From assembly GCA_021772615.1 (NCBI GenBank), contig JAJFLQ010000167.1, forward strand, positions 1 to 36,787: a stretch of DNA of 36,787 nucleotides, in the 5' to 3' direction. The notes beneath the pieces are model-generated. The model searched no databases, was not told the origin of the DNA, and worked only from the letters and a program-made list of their open reading frames with translations. The position numbers were made by a program, and so were the translations under genes. The DNA comes from Verrucomicrobiota bacterium. Lineage in GTDB: Bacteria; Verrucomicrobiota; Lentisphaeria; JABSQK01; JAJFLO01. This document shows, in pieces, positions 5,979 through 14,449 of this stretch (position 1 is the stretch's first letter; the number at the start of each line of letters is the position of its first letter).

Positions 5979-8030
5979 ATGCAACTTCCAGCAGATAACG
6001 CGAGTGCCGAGCCGCTGTTCGACGGCAAGCCCATTACACACTGGCTGGCAATCGGATCGGGGCTCGGATATGCCTTTACGAACGATAGTCATGAAATGGA
6101 GCGCGCCACGGAGATTCTTGATTCGATTCGTTGGAGCGATCCGGTCGCGGTTGCGGCATTGTTTCGTGCGCTGGAAGACGAACAAACGCTCGTCGCGACT
6201 ATGGCGGCGCGGCGGATCGTCCGCTTCGGGACGGAGGCGGTGCCGTCGCTGGTTGAGGTCTTGCGCAACGGCAATGTTGCATCACGAGAAATTGCGCTTG
6301 ACATCCTCGCGGGGCTGCAGCCGTTGGCAACGGAGGTTATCAACCTCGCCATCCTGGAATTGTCGGCCGGCGGTGAGCTGGGCGACAAGGCCGCACGGTT
6401 TCTCGCCCACACGTACGATGACCATGGCGAACACATTGTCCAAGCTCTCGCGCCGTTGCTGGAGGGCTACGATAACGATGCACGCGCGGCCGCGTACTGG
6501 GTCCTGATGTGTGTCCAGGATCTGAGTGACAAGCCGAGACCAACCCTGACAACAATGCGCCTGGCTGTTGCCCATCCGGGGAACATTAATAGGGCCACGT
6601 GGACCTTGGTGAAAATGGGACCAGAAGCGGTCCCGTTGCTCGTGGAAACCATGGAGTCGGGTGAGGTCGAAGCGGTCTGTGCTGCGACGCAGCATCTACG
6701 TGGCCGCATTTCACTGGATCCCGCACTGCACGCCGCGCTTGTCGCCGGGGCCCCGAGGCTCTTCAAGCTACTGCACAGTCCGCAGCGCCAGGTCAGGGAG
6801 AGTATCATGATCCTGCTTTACGATACGGTGCCGGACGCGCCGGAATTGGGCATGTCGGAGTATGAACCCGTAGTCGCCGGGGCGCCGGCCTCCCTGTGGC
6901 TGGCTCTGGCCGGTGGAATGGCTATTGGTGAAAAGGCACGGGAACAGACCGAGTCGGTGCTGCAGGCAATCACGTGGGAGGACCGTGATGTGATGCTCGG
7001 AATTTTTCACGCGATGCGCAGCGAGACCAGCCCGATCGCCCATGCCGGCGCGCAGCAGCTCTTGCGATTTGTGCCGCACGTGATTCCTTTATTGATCGAA
7101 GGCGTGGCGGATGCGTCCCGGGAGATGCGGCATCAGGCGATGTGGGCGCTTGCGAGTATTCGACCGACACCACAACAAGCGATTCCGGTTGCGGTTTCCA
7201 GTCTGCCTGATCCTTATGATCAGGTCGCCTGTCAGGCCGTCCATTTTCTGGAGCGCGCTGCGCCCGCGCACGGTGGTGCGTTCGTCGACGACCTCAAGGT
7301 CCTGCTTGCCGGCGACGATGACGATCTTCTAAACTGGGCGCTGGACGTTCTTGCGGCATTTCGTGCGGACGCGCACACAGCGCTGCACGCGGTTGGCGAG
7401 GCGCTTTCTAAGACCAATTCTGCGTCAAACGCATATAAAGCAGTGGCCGTGCTGCTCAATATTGGTCCGGACGCGATGCCGGTGCTTGTGGCCGGATTAA
7501 CCGCACGGAATGTTGTCGCCGCGCGGGCCGCCGCCGATGGACTGCGACGCCTCGCTCTGGGGCCGCAGCGAGCGGTAGTGCTGCCGTATCTGAACGATAT
7601 TCGAATCGCGTTGGGCCATGCGGATCTCGGCGTTGCCACCGACGTTGTATATGTTGTCGACGCTCTTGCGCCGGAATGCAAGGGGCTTGTCGCGGCCGCC
7701 ATCCGATCCCTGGGACACGATGCATTGGCCGCGAATCGGAGCGCCATGTGCTCGACGTTGGCGCGGCACCCAGATCAAGCACCGGTCATTGTGCCGGCGC
7801 TGACGACTGCGTTGAGCGACCTGGATTGGGACGTGAGGGCTACGGCAGCAAAGGCGCTCGTCAGACTCGGGCCGGCTGCCCGGTCGGCTCTCCCGCGACT
7901 GCGCGAACTGCTGACCGAAGAGATGGAGAATGGCTATCCCGATCTGCATGGCGAAACGGAACGCGATAGACTCAGGCTCGCGGTTCATTCAACGATTGCC
8001 GCATTGACAGAGGGGGGCGATGTACAGTGA
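5979..8030 (+). CDS. HEAT-repeat protein, 683 aa
   Basis: The whole protein is a run of short paired helices of the HEAT/PBS-lyase type. Recurrent signatures include MAARRIVRFGTEAVPSLVEVL (kept to a motif near residue 70), AVPLLVETMESG, VIPLLIEGVADASREMRHQA, AMPVLVAGLTARNVVAARAA and VRATAAKALVRLGPAARSAL near the C-terminus. The pattern P-x-L-x2-L followed by D/R-x-R-x2-A-A-x-A-L is diagnostic. There is no signal peptide, membrane segment or catalytic motif, so it probably acts as a cytoplasmic protein-protein scaffold. The start at ATG 5979 lacks a good ribosome binding site. HEAT-repeat proteins of this size are common in PVC bacteria; the partner is unknown. It is not evidently in an operon with its neighbours. 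Confidence 0.85.
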   Translation: MQLPADNASAEPLFDGKPITHWLAIGSGLGYAFTNDSHEMERATEILDSIRWSDPVAVAALFRALEDEQTLVATMAARRIVRFGTEAVPSLVEVLRNGNVASREIALDILAGLQPLATEVINLAILELSAGGELGDKAARFLAHTYDDHGEHIVQALAPLLEGYDNDARAAAYWVLMCVQDLSDKPRPTLTTMRLAVAHPGNINRATWTLVKMGPEAVPLLVETMESGEVEAVCAATQHLRGRISLDPALHAALVAGAPRLFKLLHSPQRQVRESIMILLYDTVPDAPELGMSEYEPVVAGAPASLWLALAGGMAIGEKAREQTESVLQAITWEDRDVMLGIFHAMRSETSPIAHAGAQQLLRFVPHVIPLLIEGVADASREMRHQAMWALASIRPTPQQAIPVAVSSLPDPYDQVACQAVHFLERAAPAHGGAFVDDLKVLLAGDDDDLLNWALDVLAAFRADAHTALHAVGEALSKTNSASNAYKAVAVLLNIGPDAMPVLVAGLTARNVVAARAAADGLRRLALGPQRAVVLPYLNDIRIALGHADLGVATDVVYVVDALAPECKGLVAAAIRSLGHDALAANRSAMCSTLARHPDQAPVIVPALTTALSDLDWDVRATAAKALVRLGPAARSALPRLRELLTEEMENGYPDLHGETERDRLRLAVHSTIAALTEGGDVQ

Positions 8031-8252
8031 ACCAGTTTTACTGGATGATCCGGGGTAGAGAAGGTAATAAATCACCTTGTTCGCTAGTTGCTTGAACTGA
8101 CACGCCTTCTGATTACGTTAACATCTTGAACGATTTTCCGACATCGACTGAGATTCGGGGACCTAAATGTAGAAATCGAGCGATAGGTTCCTAAACTGTG
8201 GGATGTTTGGCGGAAATCGTCGTTAGAAAAATAAGGGAGAGGGAATATTCTT
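8031..8252 (+). other. AT-rich intergenic leader before the PEP-CTERM gene
   Basis: No gene is seen. Just after the HEAT-repeat stop codon CCAGT-TTT-ACTGG (8032-8044) can form a small hairpin. Further on GGGACCT and AGGTTCC (about 8157-8194) can pair over a ~24-base loop with one G-U. The stretch is clearly more AT-rich than the gene to its left and ends in a strong GGGAGAGGGA ribosome binding site for the PEP-CTERM gene. It probably contains that gene's promoter, but I cannot place it. Confidence 0.4.
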
Positions 8253-8990
8253 ATGAAACTTTTCAAAGCATTTATCATTTCTGCATTTTTCACGAATTCG
8301 ATTTATGCTGGTATTGTGAATTTTAATCACACGGGTAGTAGCGACCCGACATCCGAAGGATGGGTTGGTGGAACCACCGGTGTTGTTGGTCCGGTAAATG
8401 ACGGCGGCGTCGATGCGTGGTCAATAAATGACAATACGACCACTGCTGGAAGCGGTTATTCCGCGGCATTGACAGCTGCTGATTTTGCGATATTGAACAC
8501 TGAAGGTTGGACTATGAGCGCTAATATGCGCATGGTTAGTGGCATTGCTGGTGGAAAATCTCCTTTCCTAATGTCTTTCAGAAACGGGACTAGATCTTAT
8601 GATTTCCTTTGGGGGTTGGATTCAAACAACAACCAATACGTCCAGGCTAGCACCGGTAGAAATTTATCATTTTTTACGAGCTTCTCTGGTCCGTTACTCA
8701 CCCTGTCTTCTGGTTACCATCAATTTGATATGGTCTATGATCCTCTTTCGACAACAGTTGACGTATTCGTGGACGACATAGAAGTTTTCAGTAATGTATC
8801 CGGCTGGTCTTTGGCGCAGAGTGTTATGCTTTGGGGCGGGGGAGGTAGTCAGCCCACTGGCCAGGCAAATTTTGCATCTGTTGGATTTCAGTCAAATGAA
8901 GCAGCTGTTCCTGAAGCATCTACATGCGCGCTAGTCCTTACCGGTTTAATTGGTCTTGGAGTTGTTCGCCGGAAACGAACACGCCAGTAG
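8253..8990 (+). CDS. PEP-CTERM sorting-domain protein, secreted, lectin-like
   Basis: A 245-aa exported protein. The signal peptide is MKLFKAFIISAFFTNSIYA (cleavage probably after the second Ala, residue 19). The C-terminus is a textbook PEP-CTERM tail: VPEAST, a hydrophobic stretch CALVLTGLIGLGVV and the basic end RRKRTRQ. This signal is recognised by exosortase/EpsH systems tied to exopolysaccharide export. The middle (about 25-215) is rich in G, S, N and aromatic residues with strands such as MVYDPLSTTVDVFVDD, like a concanavalin-A/LamG sandwich. The GGGAGAGGGA upstream of ATG 8253 is strong. Its codons favour A/T far more than all neighbours. It is convergent with the polysaccharide operon, 21 bases away. 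No exosortase gene is in the window. Confidence 0.88.
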   Translation: MKLFKAFIISAFFTNSIYAGIVNFNHTGSSDPTSEGWVGGTTGVVGPVNDGGVDAWSINDNTTTAGSGYSAALTAADFAILNTEGWTMSANMRMVSGIAGGKSPFLMSFRNGTRSYDFLWGLDSNNNQYVQASTGRNLSFFTSFSGPLLTLSSGYHQFDMVYDPLSTTVDVFVDDIEVFSNVSGWSLAQSVMLWGGGGSQPTGQANFASVGFQSNEAAVPEASTCALVLTGLIGLGVVRRKRTRQ

Positions 8991-9011
8991 GCAGTCACCA
9001 AAAATCAGGGA

Positions 9012-9896
9012 TTATTTTGGAGCCTTTGGATACTCGTATTCGAGGGCTTTCCAGGTTAGAAGTTCCTTACGCTTCATGATGCGAAAAAAGCAGGATCGCG
9101 ACATCCGTAGTTTGCGTTCGTCATAATACCATAACGTCTCGGAACGCCTGACCAGACCGTCGCCGGAAGGATCCATATTCAGGTACTGTGTCGACCATTT
9201 TGGATCATTACCCTGGGCCGCAATAATCCTGGGATTTCGATCTGTGAAGATTTTTTTCAGTCCGTGGTCAACCGAGACCCACGGGTAATGATTAAACCAC
9301 GCGCTCACCGGAAAGACACGTGCGTCGTCTCTGAGGCAGATGTGACCTCTCCTCGTATGAAAGTCGACCGATGGATGGTAGCGGAACAGTTTATGCTGCG
9401 CGTAGGCCCAGGGTCGTAACCTGCAATAGCGCATCCTCTCAACGGCTGACGGTATCGAGACATCATCCTTTTCTGTGGGATAAAATTCATAGCCTTCCAT
9501 ATTTATGATCGTGTAACCGAGGCGCTCCGCCTGCTCCATGAATTCCAGCAGCGACATGTCGTTCACCGGCGACAGATAAAACGCATCGGATTCGATTAGC
9601 AGGATCCACTTGTAGTCAACCAGGTTGTGATGCATATAGTCGCAGGCGCTTCGCAGTATCCTGTCCCATTCGAAGCCGTTCGTGGAAACCGAAACGACAT
9701 CCATTATCCGTCCCGTGTAGCCGCACGTGCGGTTACGTGCACGTTCCACTATTTCCAGACTGGAATCAGTGGATTCATTATCAAAGACCACCAGATCGAT
9801 ACCCCGTGAGAGGTAATGATCGATACTTTCTCCGATGATGTGTTCCTCGTTGAAGCAGAATAATAAGCCGCATGCTTTTTTTGGGGTGAATGTCAT
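9012..9896 (-). CDS. Glycosyltransferase family 2-like protein
   Basis: A 294-aa GT-A-type glycosyltransferase. The N-terminal LLFCFNEEHIIGESIDHYLS is the nucleotide-sugar-binding start of the GT2 fold, and LVVFDNESTDSSLEIVE (about residues 35-51) is the second strand with the D-x-S-T-D turn. The DxD position is LLIESDAFYLSP, where ESDA replaces the usual DADE/DDD, so metal binding may be altered. The C-terminal half with HTRRGH and WFNHYPWV resembles the GT2 subgroup seen in surface-polysaccharide loci. The start at 9896 overlaps the stop of the preceding gene by four bases (ATGA type), so it is the last gene of the operon. It presumably adds one sugar of the polysaccharide; donor and acceptor are unknown. 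Confidence 0.82.
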   Translation of the reverse strand: MTFTPKKACGLLFCFNEEHIIGESIDHYLSRGIDLVVFDNESTDSSLEIVERARNRTCGYTGRIMDVVSVSTNGFEWDRILRSACDYMHHNLVDYKWILLIESDAFYLSPVNDMSLLEFMEQAERLGYTIINMEGYEFYPTEKDDVSIPSAVERMRYCRLRPWAYAQHKLFRYHPSVDFHTRRGHICLRDDARVFPVSAWFNHYPWVSVDHGLKKIFTDRNPRIIAAQGNDPKWSTQYLNMDPSGDGLVRRSETLWYYDERKLRMSRSCFFRIMKRKELLTWKALEYEYPKAPK

Positions 9897-11104
9897 GGCG
9901 TGACCGGCTGCCGGCTCGTAAAGGATAGCAAACGGTCGTCCAGGATAGTTTTCACGGTCGGGTACGCCATGTAATAGATTTCCTCAAGTGCTCGGCTGTC
10001 GGTGATTCTTGTCGTCAGGCACGCATTCCGAATGGTAGCAGCCCACGCCCTTTTCGCAGGAAAGACGTCCTCATATATCTCCGTTGCTGCAGATAGCGGT
10101 GTGACAATCTTTCCCGTCTTGAAGAATATTTCCAGTCTGAGAATTCCGGCAATAATTCTGTAGGCCTGGTATGAGCTGGTAAGGTTGCCCGGGTCCATTC
10201 TGATCTTGAGTGACGAATGGCTCACGGCCTCCAGCGCCATCGCCTGCTGCAGATCATCCGGCGCACGGCGCAACTGCTTCGTGAACGCCGCGTTATGCAC
10301 ATAAATGCGTTCGTGCATGAAGTCATCATACTTAAATGGTTTGTTCAGATAGCAGCAATAAAGCAGCGGCGCCAGCGTGTTTTCCGGAATGAGTATTGGA
10401 AACCGGTGGAATCCGCAATGGTAGGGAAGGTCGTTTTCGTATGTGCCTATGAGTACCTTGATGGCGTTGATCGCCGATTGGAGCGATCCGAGATCGCAAT
10501 CGTCCGACAGGACGACATAGCAGTGATAGTAAGACGGCCAGACGCATTTCACGGCCGCATTGTCGTTGATCCCGAGCATTGCCTGGTAGAGGTGCGCGGG
10601 CGCCGTGGTCATCTCGCTCGCATGAACGATATCGAATCCGGTATGGTCGGCGCGCGTTATCGTGTCGACGCGCGTTTCATCGTTTTCGAATATCGTCAGG
10701 CTTTTTCGAATGATCGCGCTGAACGCGTGTATCCTGAGAAATACGCCGTGACATGCATCGATGAGGAGCTGCGGCTCCAGAAGCGCGGGTTCGTAATGGT
10801 GCTGCCGCCAACGCGCAAACGACGAAAAAACGTGGTGAAATGACGATGTCTCGTCCGTCAGTACACGTTGAATCGTTGCGTCTCGCGACGCGGTGGACAG
10901 ACCATTCTCCGTGAAGTCGCCGGCGACATATCGCTCCACATCCACGATCAACTTGTAAAAATTATAGTATGTTGTTCTGTCGGCGCCGGCCTGTGGCTTA
11001 AATAGGGCCTTGGAGAGATGCGAGCAGCAGAATAGCAGTTCCGCCAATGTATCCAGCCTGTTCTTCAAGAGTGCCACGTCACGATCGTTCGACATCTTGT
11101 CCAT
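9893..11104 (-). CDS. C-terminal part of a nucleotidyltransferase-family protein, 403 aa
   Basis: No catalytic motif is visible in this largely helical protein, but its N-terminal segment LKNRLDTLAELLFCCSHLSK is what I would expect directly after the nucleotidyltransferase domain encoded just upstream in another frame. The two ORFs therefore look like halves of one ~540-aa protein. This half nevertheless has its own start: ATG 11104 with GGAGG seven bases upstream, inside the coding sequence of the first half. An upstream in-frame TTG at 11110 is weaker. The two frames overlap by 26 bases. Either a frameshift split the gene, or it now makes two coupled polypeptides. Its role in the polysaccharide operon is unknown; such proteins often sit beside glycosyltransferases. 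Confidence 0.6.
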   Translation of the reverse strand: MDKMSNDRDVALLKNRLDTLAELLFCCSHLSKALFKPQAGADRTTYYNFYKLIVDVERYVAGDFTENGLSTASRDATIQRVLTDETSSFHHVFSSFARWRQHHYEPALLEPQLLIDACHGVFLRIHAFSAIIRKSLTIFENDETRVDTITRADHTGFDIVHASEMTTAPAHLYQAMLGINDNAAVKCVWPSYYHCYVVLSDDCDLGSLQSAINAIKVLIGTYENDLPYHCGFHRFPILIPENTLAPLLYCCYLNKPFKYDDFMHERIYVHNAAFTKQLRRAPDDLQQAMALEAVSHSSLKIRMDPGNLTSSYQAYRIIAGILRLEIFFKTGKIVTPLSAATEIYEDVFPAKRAWAATIRNACLTTRITDSRALEEIYYMAYPTVKTILDDRLLSFTSRQPVTP

Positions 11105-11507
11105 GAACAAGCCTCCAGTTGACCGTGTCGAATCGCCTTACAGGGCCCAGTTTCATCCACATCGCGAGGTCCGCCTCGTTCACGATGTGGATATCGCTGA
11201 TGTATGGAAAGATCGTCTTGACGACCCGTATTCGCCGCCAGATTTTCTGCAGCGTCGCGACCTCGCTCGCTGGGGACAGCGGGTGCATGACCAGGGAGAT
11301 GTCGATATCGCTGTAACCGGGGATCCATGCCGCGGCAGCATACCCTCTGCGTACGAATATCGCCTGTATCTGTGGTATGCCTTTGACGACCGCAACGCAA
11401 ATTTTCAAAGAAAGCGCATACAAAGCCCGGTAGAGCAGGGCAGGCAGCGGTCGGAATGTGGTGCGCAGAACGACATCTTTGGTCACTTTATGTATCAGCC
11501 GATACAT
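11079..11507 (-). CDS. Nucleotidyltransferase-domain N-terminal ORF, 142 aa (split gene)
   Basis: The sequence AAAWIPGYSDIDISLVM (about residues 58-74) resembles the active site of pol-beta-type nucleotidyltransferases, in which G-S precedes D-x-D; the D-I-D pair is present, but the usual GS is AW-I-P-G, so activity is uncertain. The C-terminal region ADLAMWMKLGPVRRFDTVNW followed by RLVHGQDV is characteristic of a family in which a longer helical domain should follow. Instead the frame stops at 11079, and that helical domain is found in the next frame (9893-11104). The ATG at 11507 overlaps the end of the preceding GT2 gene by 13 bases. Loss of frame by a small indel is the simplest explanation. 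Confidence 0.6.
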   Translation of the reverse strand: MYRLIHKVTKDVVLRTTFRPLPALLYRALYALSLKICVAVVKGIPQIQAIFVRRGYAAAAWIPGYSDIDISLVMHPLSPASEVATLQKIWRRIRVVKTIFPYISDIHIVNEADLAMWMKLGPVRRFDTVNWRLVHGQDVERS

Positions 11508-12424
11508 CGTCTGCCGAATATTTTGATGTTTCTGATCTTTCGATACACGTTCTCGCCGAGGAATGACACCAGCAGCGACAACGTATTATGGTAGTCAAGG
11601 GGGTATCGTTTGATCGCGCTGAGCATGTATTGGCGTCCTTCGAGGCTGTCGCCCGCGATAAACAACAGGCCGCCCATTCTGCAGTAAAAATCCGCGGACT
11701 TCTTTCTGCCATATGCCATGAATTCGGTATCGTACTTGCGAAGCAGCAGCTGCCGCGCCGCCACGTATCGTCGATGGTCCGACGTCATGCAGCCGGCGGT
11801 GACATGATGAATGGCGAGCGCCTCGGGAACATATGCGAACCGGTAGTCGCGCGAAATTCTGATCCACATATCGTAGTCTTCCGCTGCCGGGAGCGACTCA
11901 TCGAAGCCGCCGACATGGTCGAAACACATTTTCCGGACCACCACGGTTACACACGGAATAAAATTGCTTTGCGAAAACAACGCTTTGTGGATATGTCCTG
12001 CGGTGTTCTTGAATCGTGCCGGCGGCCAATACGAGCGTGCGCCGTTGTTGCCTTCTGCGAGCCATGCTCCGGAATATACTACACCGGTTTGCTCACCTGC
12101 GTTGCCGAAAACAGACATCTGGACTTTCAGCTTGTCCGGCAACCATTCATCATCATCATCCAGAAACGCGATAAATTGTCCCTGCGACGCCAGGAGACCG
12201 ACATTGGCTGCAGCGGCGGCACTGCCACAATGATCCGTGCGTACATATCGAACTCGGCGATCCGCAATGGCCGCGACCATCTCGCCGGTTCCGTCGTCGG
12301 ACCCGTCATCTACGACCACAATTTCGAAATTCGCGTACGTCTGGGCTAACGTGCTGGAAATTGCCCGGCGCAACAGGTCGACGCGGTTGTAGGTTCGTAC
12401 GATAATACTGACTTCAGGCTGCAT
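11495..12424 (-). CDS. Glycosyltransferase family 2 (first of a tandem GT2 pair, distal copy)
   Basis: A 309-aa GT-A enzyme. VSIIVRTYNRVDLLRRAISS (residues 5-24) begins the fold, FEIVVVDDGSDDGTGEMVA gives the UDP-binding DDGS motif, and FIAFLDDDDEWLPDKL contains the metal-binding DDDD cluster. The acceptor loop includes FDESLPAAEDYDMWIRIS, with the ED base motif. It is strongly similar in order and wording to the next gene upstream (12437-13324), so the pair arose by duplication. ATG 12424 has AGGA about ten bases upstream, and only 12 bases separate it from the preceding stop. It adds a sugar in assembly of the surface polysaccharide at the cytoplasmic membrane; the specific sugar is unknown. 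Confidence 0.92.
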   Translation of the reverse strand: MQPEVSIIVRTYNRVDLLRRAISSTLAQTYANFEIVVVDDGSDDGTGEMVAAIADRRVRYVRTDHCGSAAAAANVGLLASQGQFIAFLDDDDEWLPDKLKVQMSVFGNAGEQTGVVYSGAWLAEGNNGARSYWPPARFKNTAGHIHKALFSQSNFIPCVTVVVRKMCFDHVGGFDESLPAAEDYDMWIRISRDYRFAYVPEALAIHHVTAGCMTSDHRRYVAARQLLLRKYDTEFMAYGRKKSADFYCRMGGLLFIAGDSLEGRQYMLSAIKRYPLDYHNTLSLLVSFLGENVYRKIRNIKIFGRRCIG

Positions 12425-12436
12425 ATTGCTTGTATC

Positions 12437-13324
12437 CTATCTCGTCTTGACAGCCCTGCCGATACCGTACCGTATCATCGGCGCAAGGCGAAAAACATTG
12501 AAGCGCGCCGTTCGGATCGCTCTTGACAGGTATCGCCAGCCGTGGCGAAACTCGCGCCGGGCCATAAGGGACGTGCCCACACGACACGCCAGTTGCAAAT
12601 ACCGGTCTTTACCGTATCGCCTGTATTCTTCATCATATCTGTCGAGCAGCATGATATGCGCCTTAATGATATTCGCTTCAGTTCGCGACATGCTGTCGGG
12701 CGTAAGGTAAACATTGACAAAGGCCCGCGGAATAAACCGGAATTCGAAATGACGGGAAATTCTGATCCAGAGATCCCGATCATTCCCCGAAGGCAGCGTT
12801 TCGTCGAAACCGCCGACTTTCTCAAAGCATTCCTTTCGTATCACTGCGGTGACGAGACACACGAATGTAACGTGTGCGAACAACAGGGTATGAAGGTCGC
12901 CATTCATCTTCGGGATGGTGTCGGGCGGGTAGTACATCTTTTCGTTACTCCCAGGGTCTACGCGCCACCTCCCCGTGTAAACGACCCCGGTTTTCATCCG
13001 CTCGCTACGGAACATGTCCATCTGTACCTCGAGCTTGTCCGGCAGCCATTCGTCGTCGTCATCCAGGAACGCGATAAATCTGGATCGCGCCTCACGTATG
13101 CCGAGATTGAGTGCGGCGGCAGCGCCCTTATTCTGCTGTCGAACATACCTCAATCTCTTGTCCTCGAAGGCCCTTACCACCGCTTTCGTCTCGTCTGTAG
13201 ACCCGTCATCAATTACGATCAGTTCAAAATCCTCGTATGATTGCTGCAGGACACTGCGGATGGCCCTCTTGAGGACATGCGCTCTGTTATATGTGGGAAT
13301 GAGTATGCTGACTTCCGGCGGCAT
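12437..13324 (-). CDS. Glycosyltransferase family 2 (tandem GT2 pair, proximal copy)
   Basis: A 295-aa GT-A enzyme and paralogue of its downstream neighbour. Motifs in order are VSILIPTYNRAHVLKRAIRS (residues 5-24), LIVIDDGSTDETKAVV, FIAFLDDDDEWLPDKLEVQM and FDETLPSGNDRDLWIRIS. In the acceptor motif the usual ED is ND (GNDRDLW versus AEDYDMW in the sister gene), a difference near the catalytic base that suggests a changed acceptor or reduced activity. ATG 13324 has AGGA eight bases upstream, and the gene starts nine bases after the GT4 stop. Membrane segments are absent; it would act on a lipid-linked glycan at the inner face of the membrane. Confidence 0.92.
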   Translation of the reverse strand: MPPEVSILIPTYNRAHVLKRAIRSVLQQSYEDFELIVIDDGSTDETKAVVRAFEDKRLRYVRQQNKGAAAALNLGIREARSRFIAFLDDDDEWLPDKLEVQMDMFRSERMKTGVVYTGRWRVDPGSNEKMYYPPDTIPKMNGDLHTLLFAHVTFVCLVTAVIRKECFEKVGGFDETLPSGNDRDLWIRISRHFEFRFIPRAFVNVYLTPDSMSRTEANIIKAHIMLLDRYDEEYRRYGKDRYLQLACRVGTSLMARREFRHGWRYLSRAIRTARFNVFRLAPMIRYGIGRAVKTR

Positions 13325-13333
13325 TGTTGTTTC

Positions 13334-14443
13334 CTAAATCAGGCATTCAAAGAGTGTTTCATACTTGTCGACCATGTGGCCGCTGGTAAATTTCTCCTCG
13401 AGTTTTCGTCTTCCTGCGTGTCCGATTCGTGCGGCCAGGTCCGCGTCGCCGAGCAGCGCTACCATTGCTTCTCCGAGTTGATGAGAATCGCCGGGTTCGA
13501 ACAGCACGCCGGATTTGTTGTGCGTCAGGATCTCTGCGATGCTGTCGATGCGCGATGCGACGTTGGGTGTGCCCCTTGCCATCGCTTCCAGTATCACCAT
13601 CGGGCAACCCTCGGCCATCGACGGCAGGACGTTGGCATACAGCGAACTCATGATGGCCGGTATGTCCCAGCGTTCGCCAAGGAAATGAATGCCTCCATTG
13701 AGGCCTACCTCTTGTGCGTACCTCTCGAAGTACGCCCGGTTGTATCCTGTCTTGGCGAGGTCGCCGCCGACAAAAACAAATTGTGCCTCGGGAAATGATT
13801 GTTTTACCAGCCTCGCCGCGTCGACAAAGACCTTTTGACCCTTCATGGGATGCGCTCGGAAATAGGCGACCATTCCAAACAGTCTTACCTTGCGATCGAT
13901 ACCCAGTTCGTCATGCAGATAGTGGCGGTTCTGCTCGATCGCATCCATTGCCGTCAGATCCACGCCATTCGGTATCACGACAATTTTCCGGGCCGGCACG
14001 CCATGGTCGATAAGAAACGCCTTCACCGTCGACGACACGGCCACGGTACGTCGATCGAGCCAATTGGTCCATTTCTCGTGCCTGGCCTCCATCCCCCGTA
14101 TTGTCGACAGCACGACGGCGTCGCCTGCAAACACCGATGTAAGCCTTCCGAGCAATCGCCCGAAAATCAGATTGCAATGCACGATGTCGAAGTGGTGCCG
14201 CTTTATGAATCGTACGGTTCTTGCAAGTCCCGAGAACGTAATGCGGCTTCGATCGGATCTGCAGCGACTCGTGCCGGTAAAGTCAAGGACATGCACGGGT
14301 ATGCCGGCGCTTCGCGCCGTATCGCAGTCTGCATGTTCCCACGGTACCAGGACATGAACGTCGTGGTTCCGCTGCTTCAATCCGTTCGCCAGGAGCCCGA
14401 CTGAAGTAAGAACCGGATAGGATTTGATCAACAGTACTTTCAT
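13334..14443 (-). CDS. Glycosyltransferase family 4 (GT-B fold)
   Basis: A 369-aa retaining GT-B glycosyltransferase. The N-terminal domain starts MKVLLIKSYP with glycine-rich SVGLLANGLKQRNHDVHVL, followed by FDIVHCNLIFGRLLG. The hinge KIVVIPNGVDL is typical of family 4. The C-terminal domain has VRLFGMVAYFRAHPMKGQKV and the donor-binding EGCPMVILEAMARGTP, the E-x7-E motif. ATG 14443 has GAGGT upstream at short spacing, and the gene begins six bases after the aminotransferase stop. A lysine expected for the phosphate site is plausible in MKGQK. It transfers a nucleotide-activated hexose or amino sugar onto the growing glycan; the donor is unknown. Confidence 0.93.
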   Translation of the reverse strand: MKVLLIKSYPVLTSVGLLANGLKQRNHDVHVLVPWEHADCDTARSAGIPVHVLDFTGTSRCRSDRSRITFSGLARTVRFIKRHHFDIVHCNLIFGRLLGRLTSVFAGDAVVLSTIRGMEARHEKWTNWLDRRTVAVSSTVKAFLIDHGVPARKIVVIPNGVDLTAMDAIEQNRHYLHDELGIDRKVRLFGMVAYFRAHPMKGQKVFVDAARLVKQSFPEAQFVFVGGDLAKTGYNRAYFERYAQEVGLNGGIHFLGERWDIPAIMSSLYANVLPSMAEGCPMVILEAMARGTPNVASRIDSIAEILTHNKSGVLFEPGDSHQLGEAMVALLGDADLAARIGHAGRRKLEEKFTSGHMVDKYETLFECLI

Positions 14444-14449
14444 CGCACC

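Noticed and set aside
11588..12349. 253-codon plus-strand frame opposite the GT2 gene
   Set aside because: Antisense of a GT2 gene with all motifs intact; no domain or start signal of its own.
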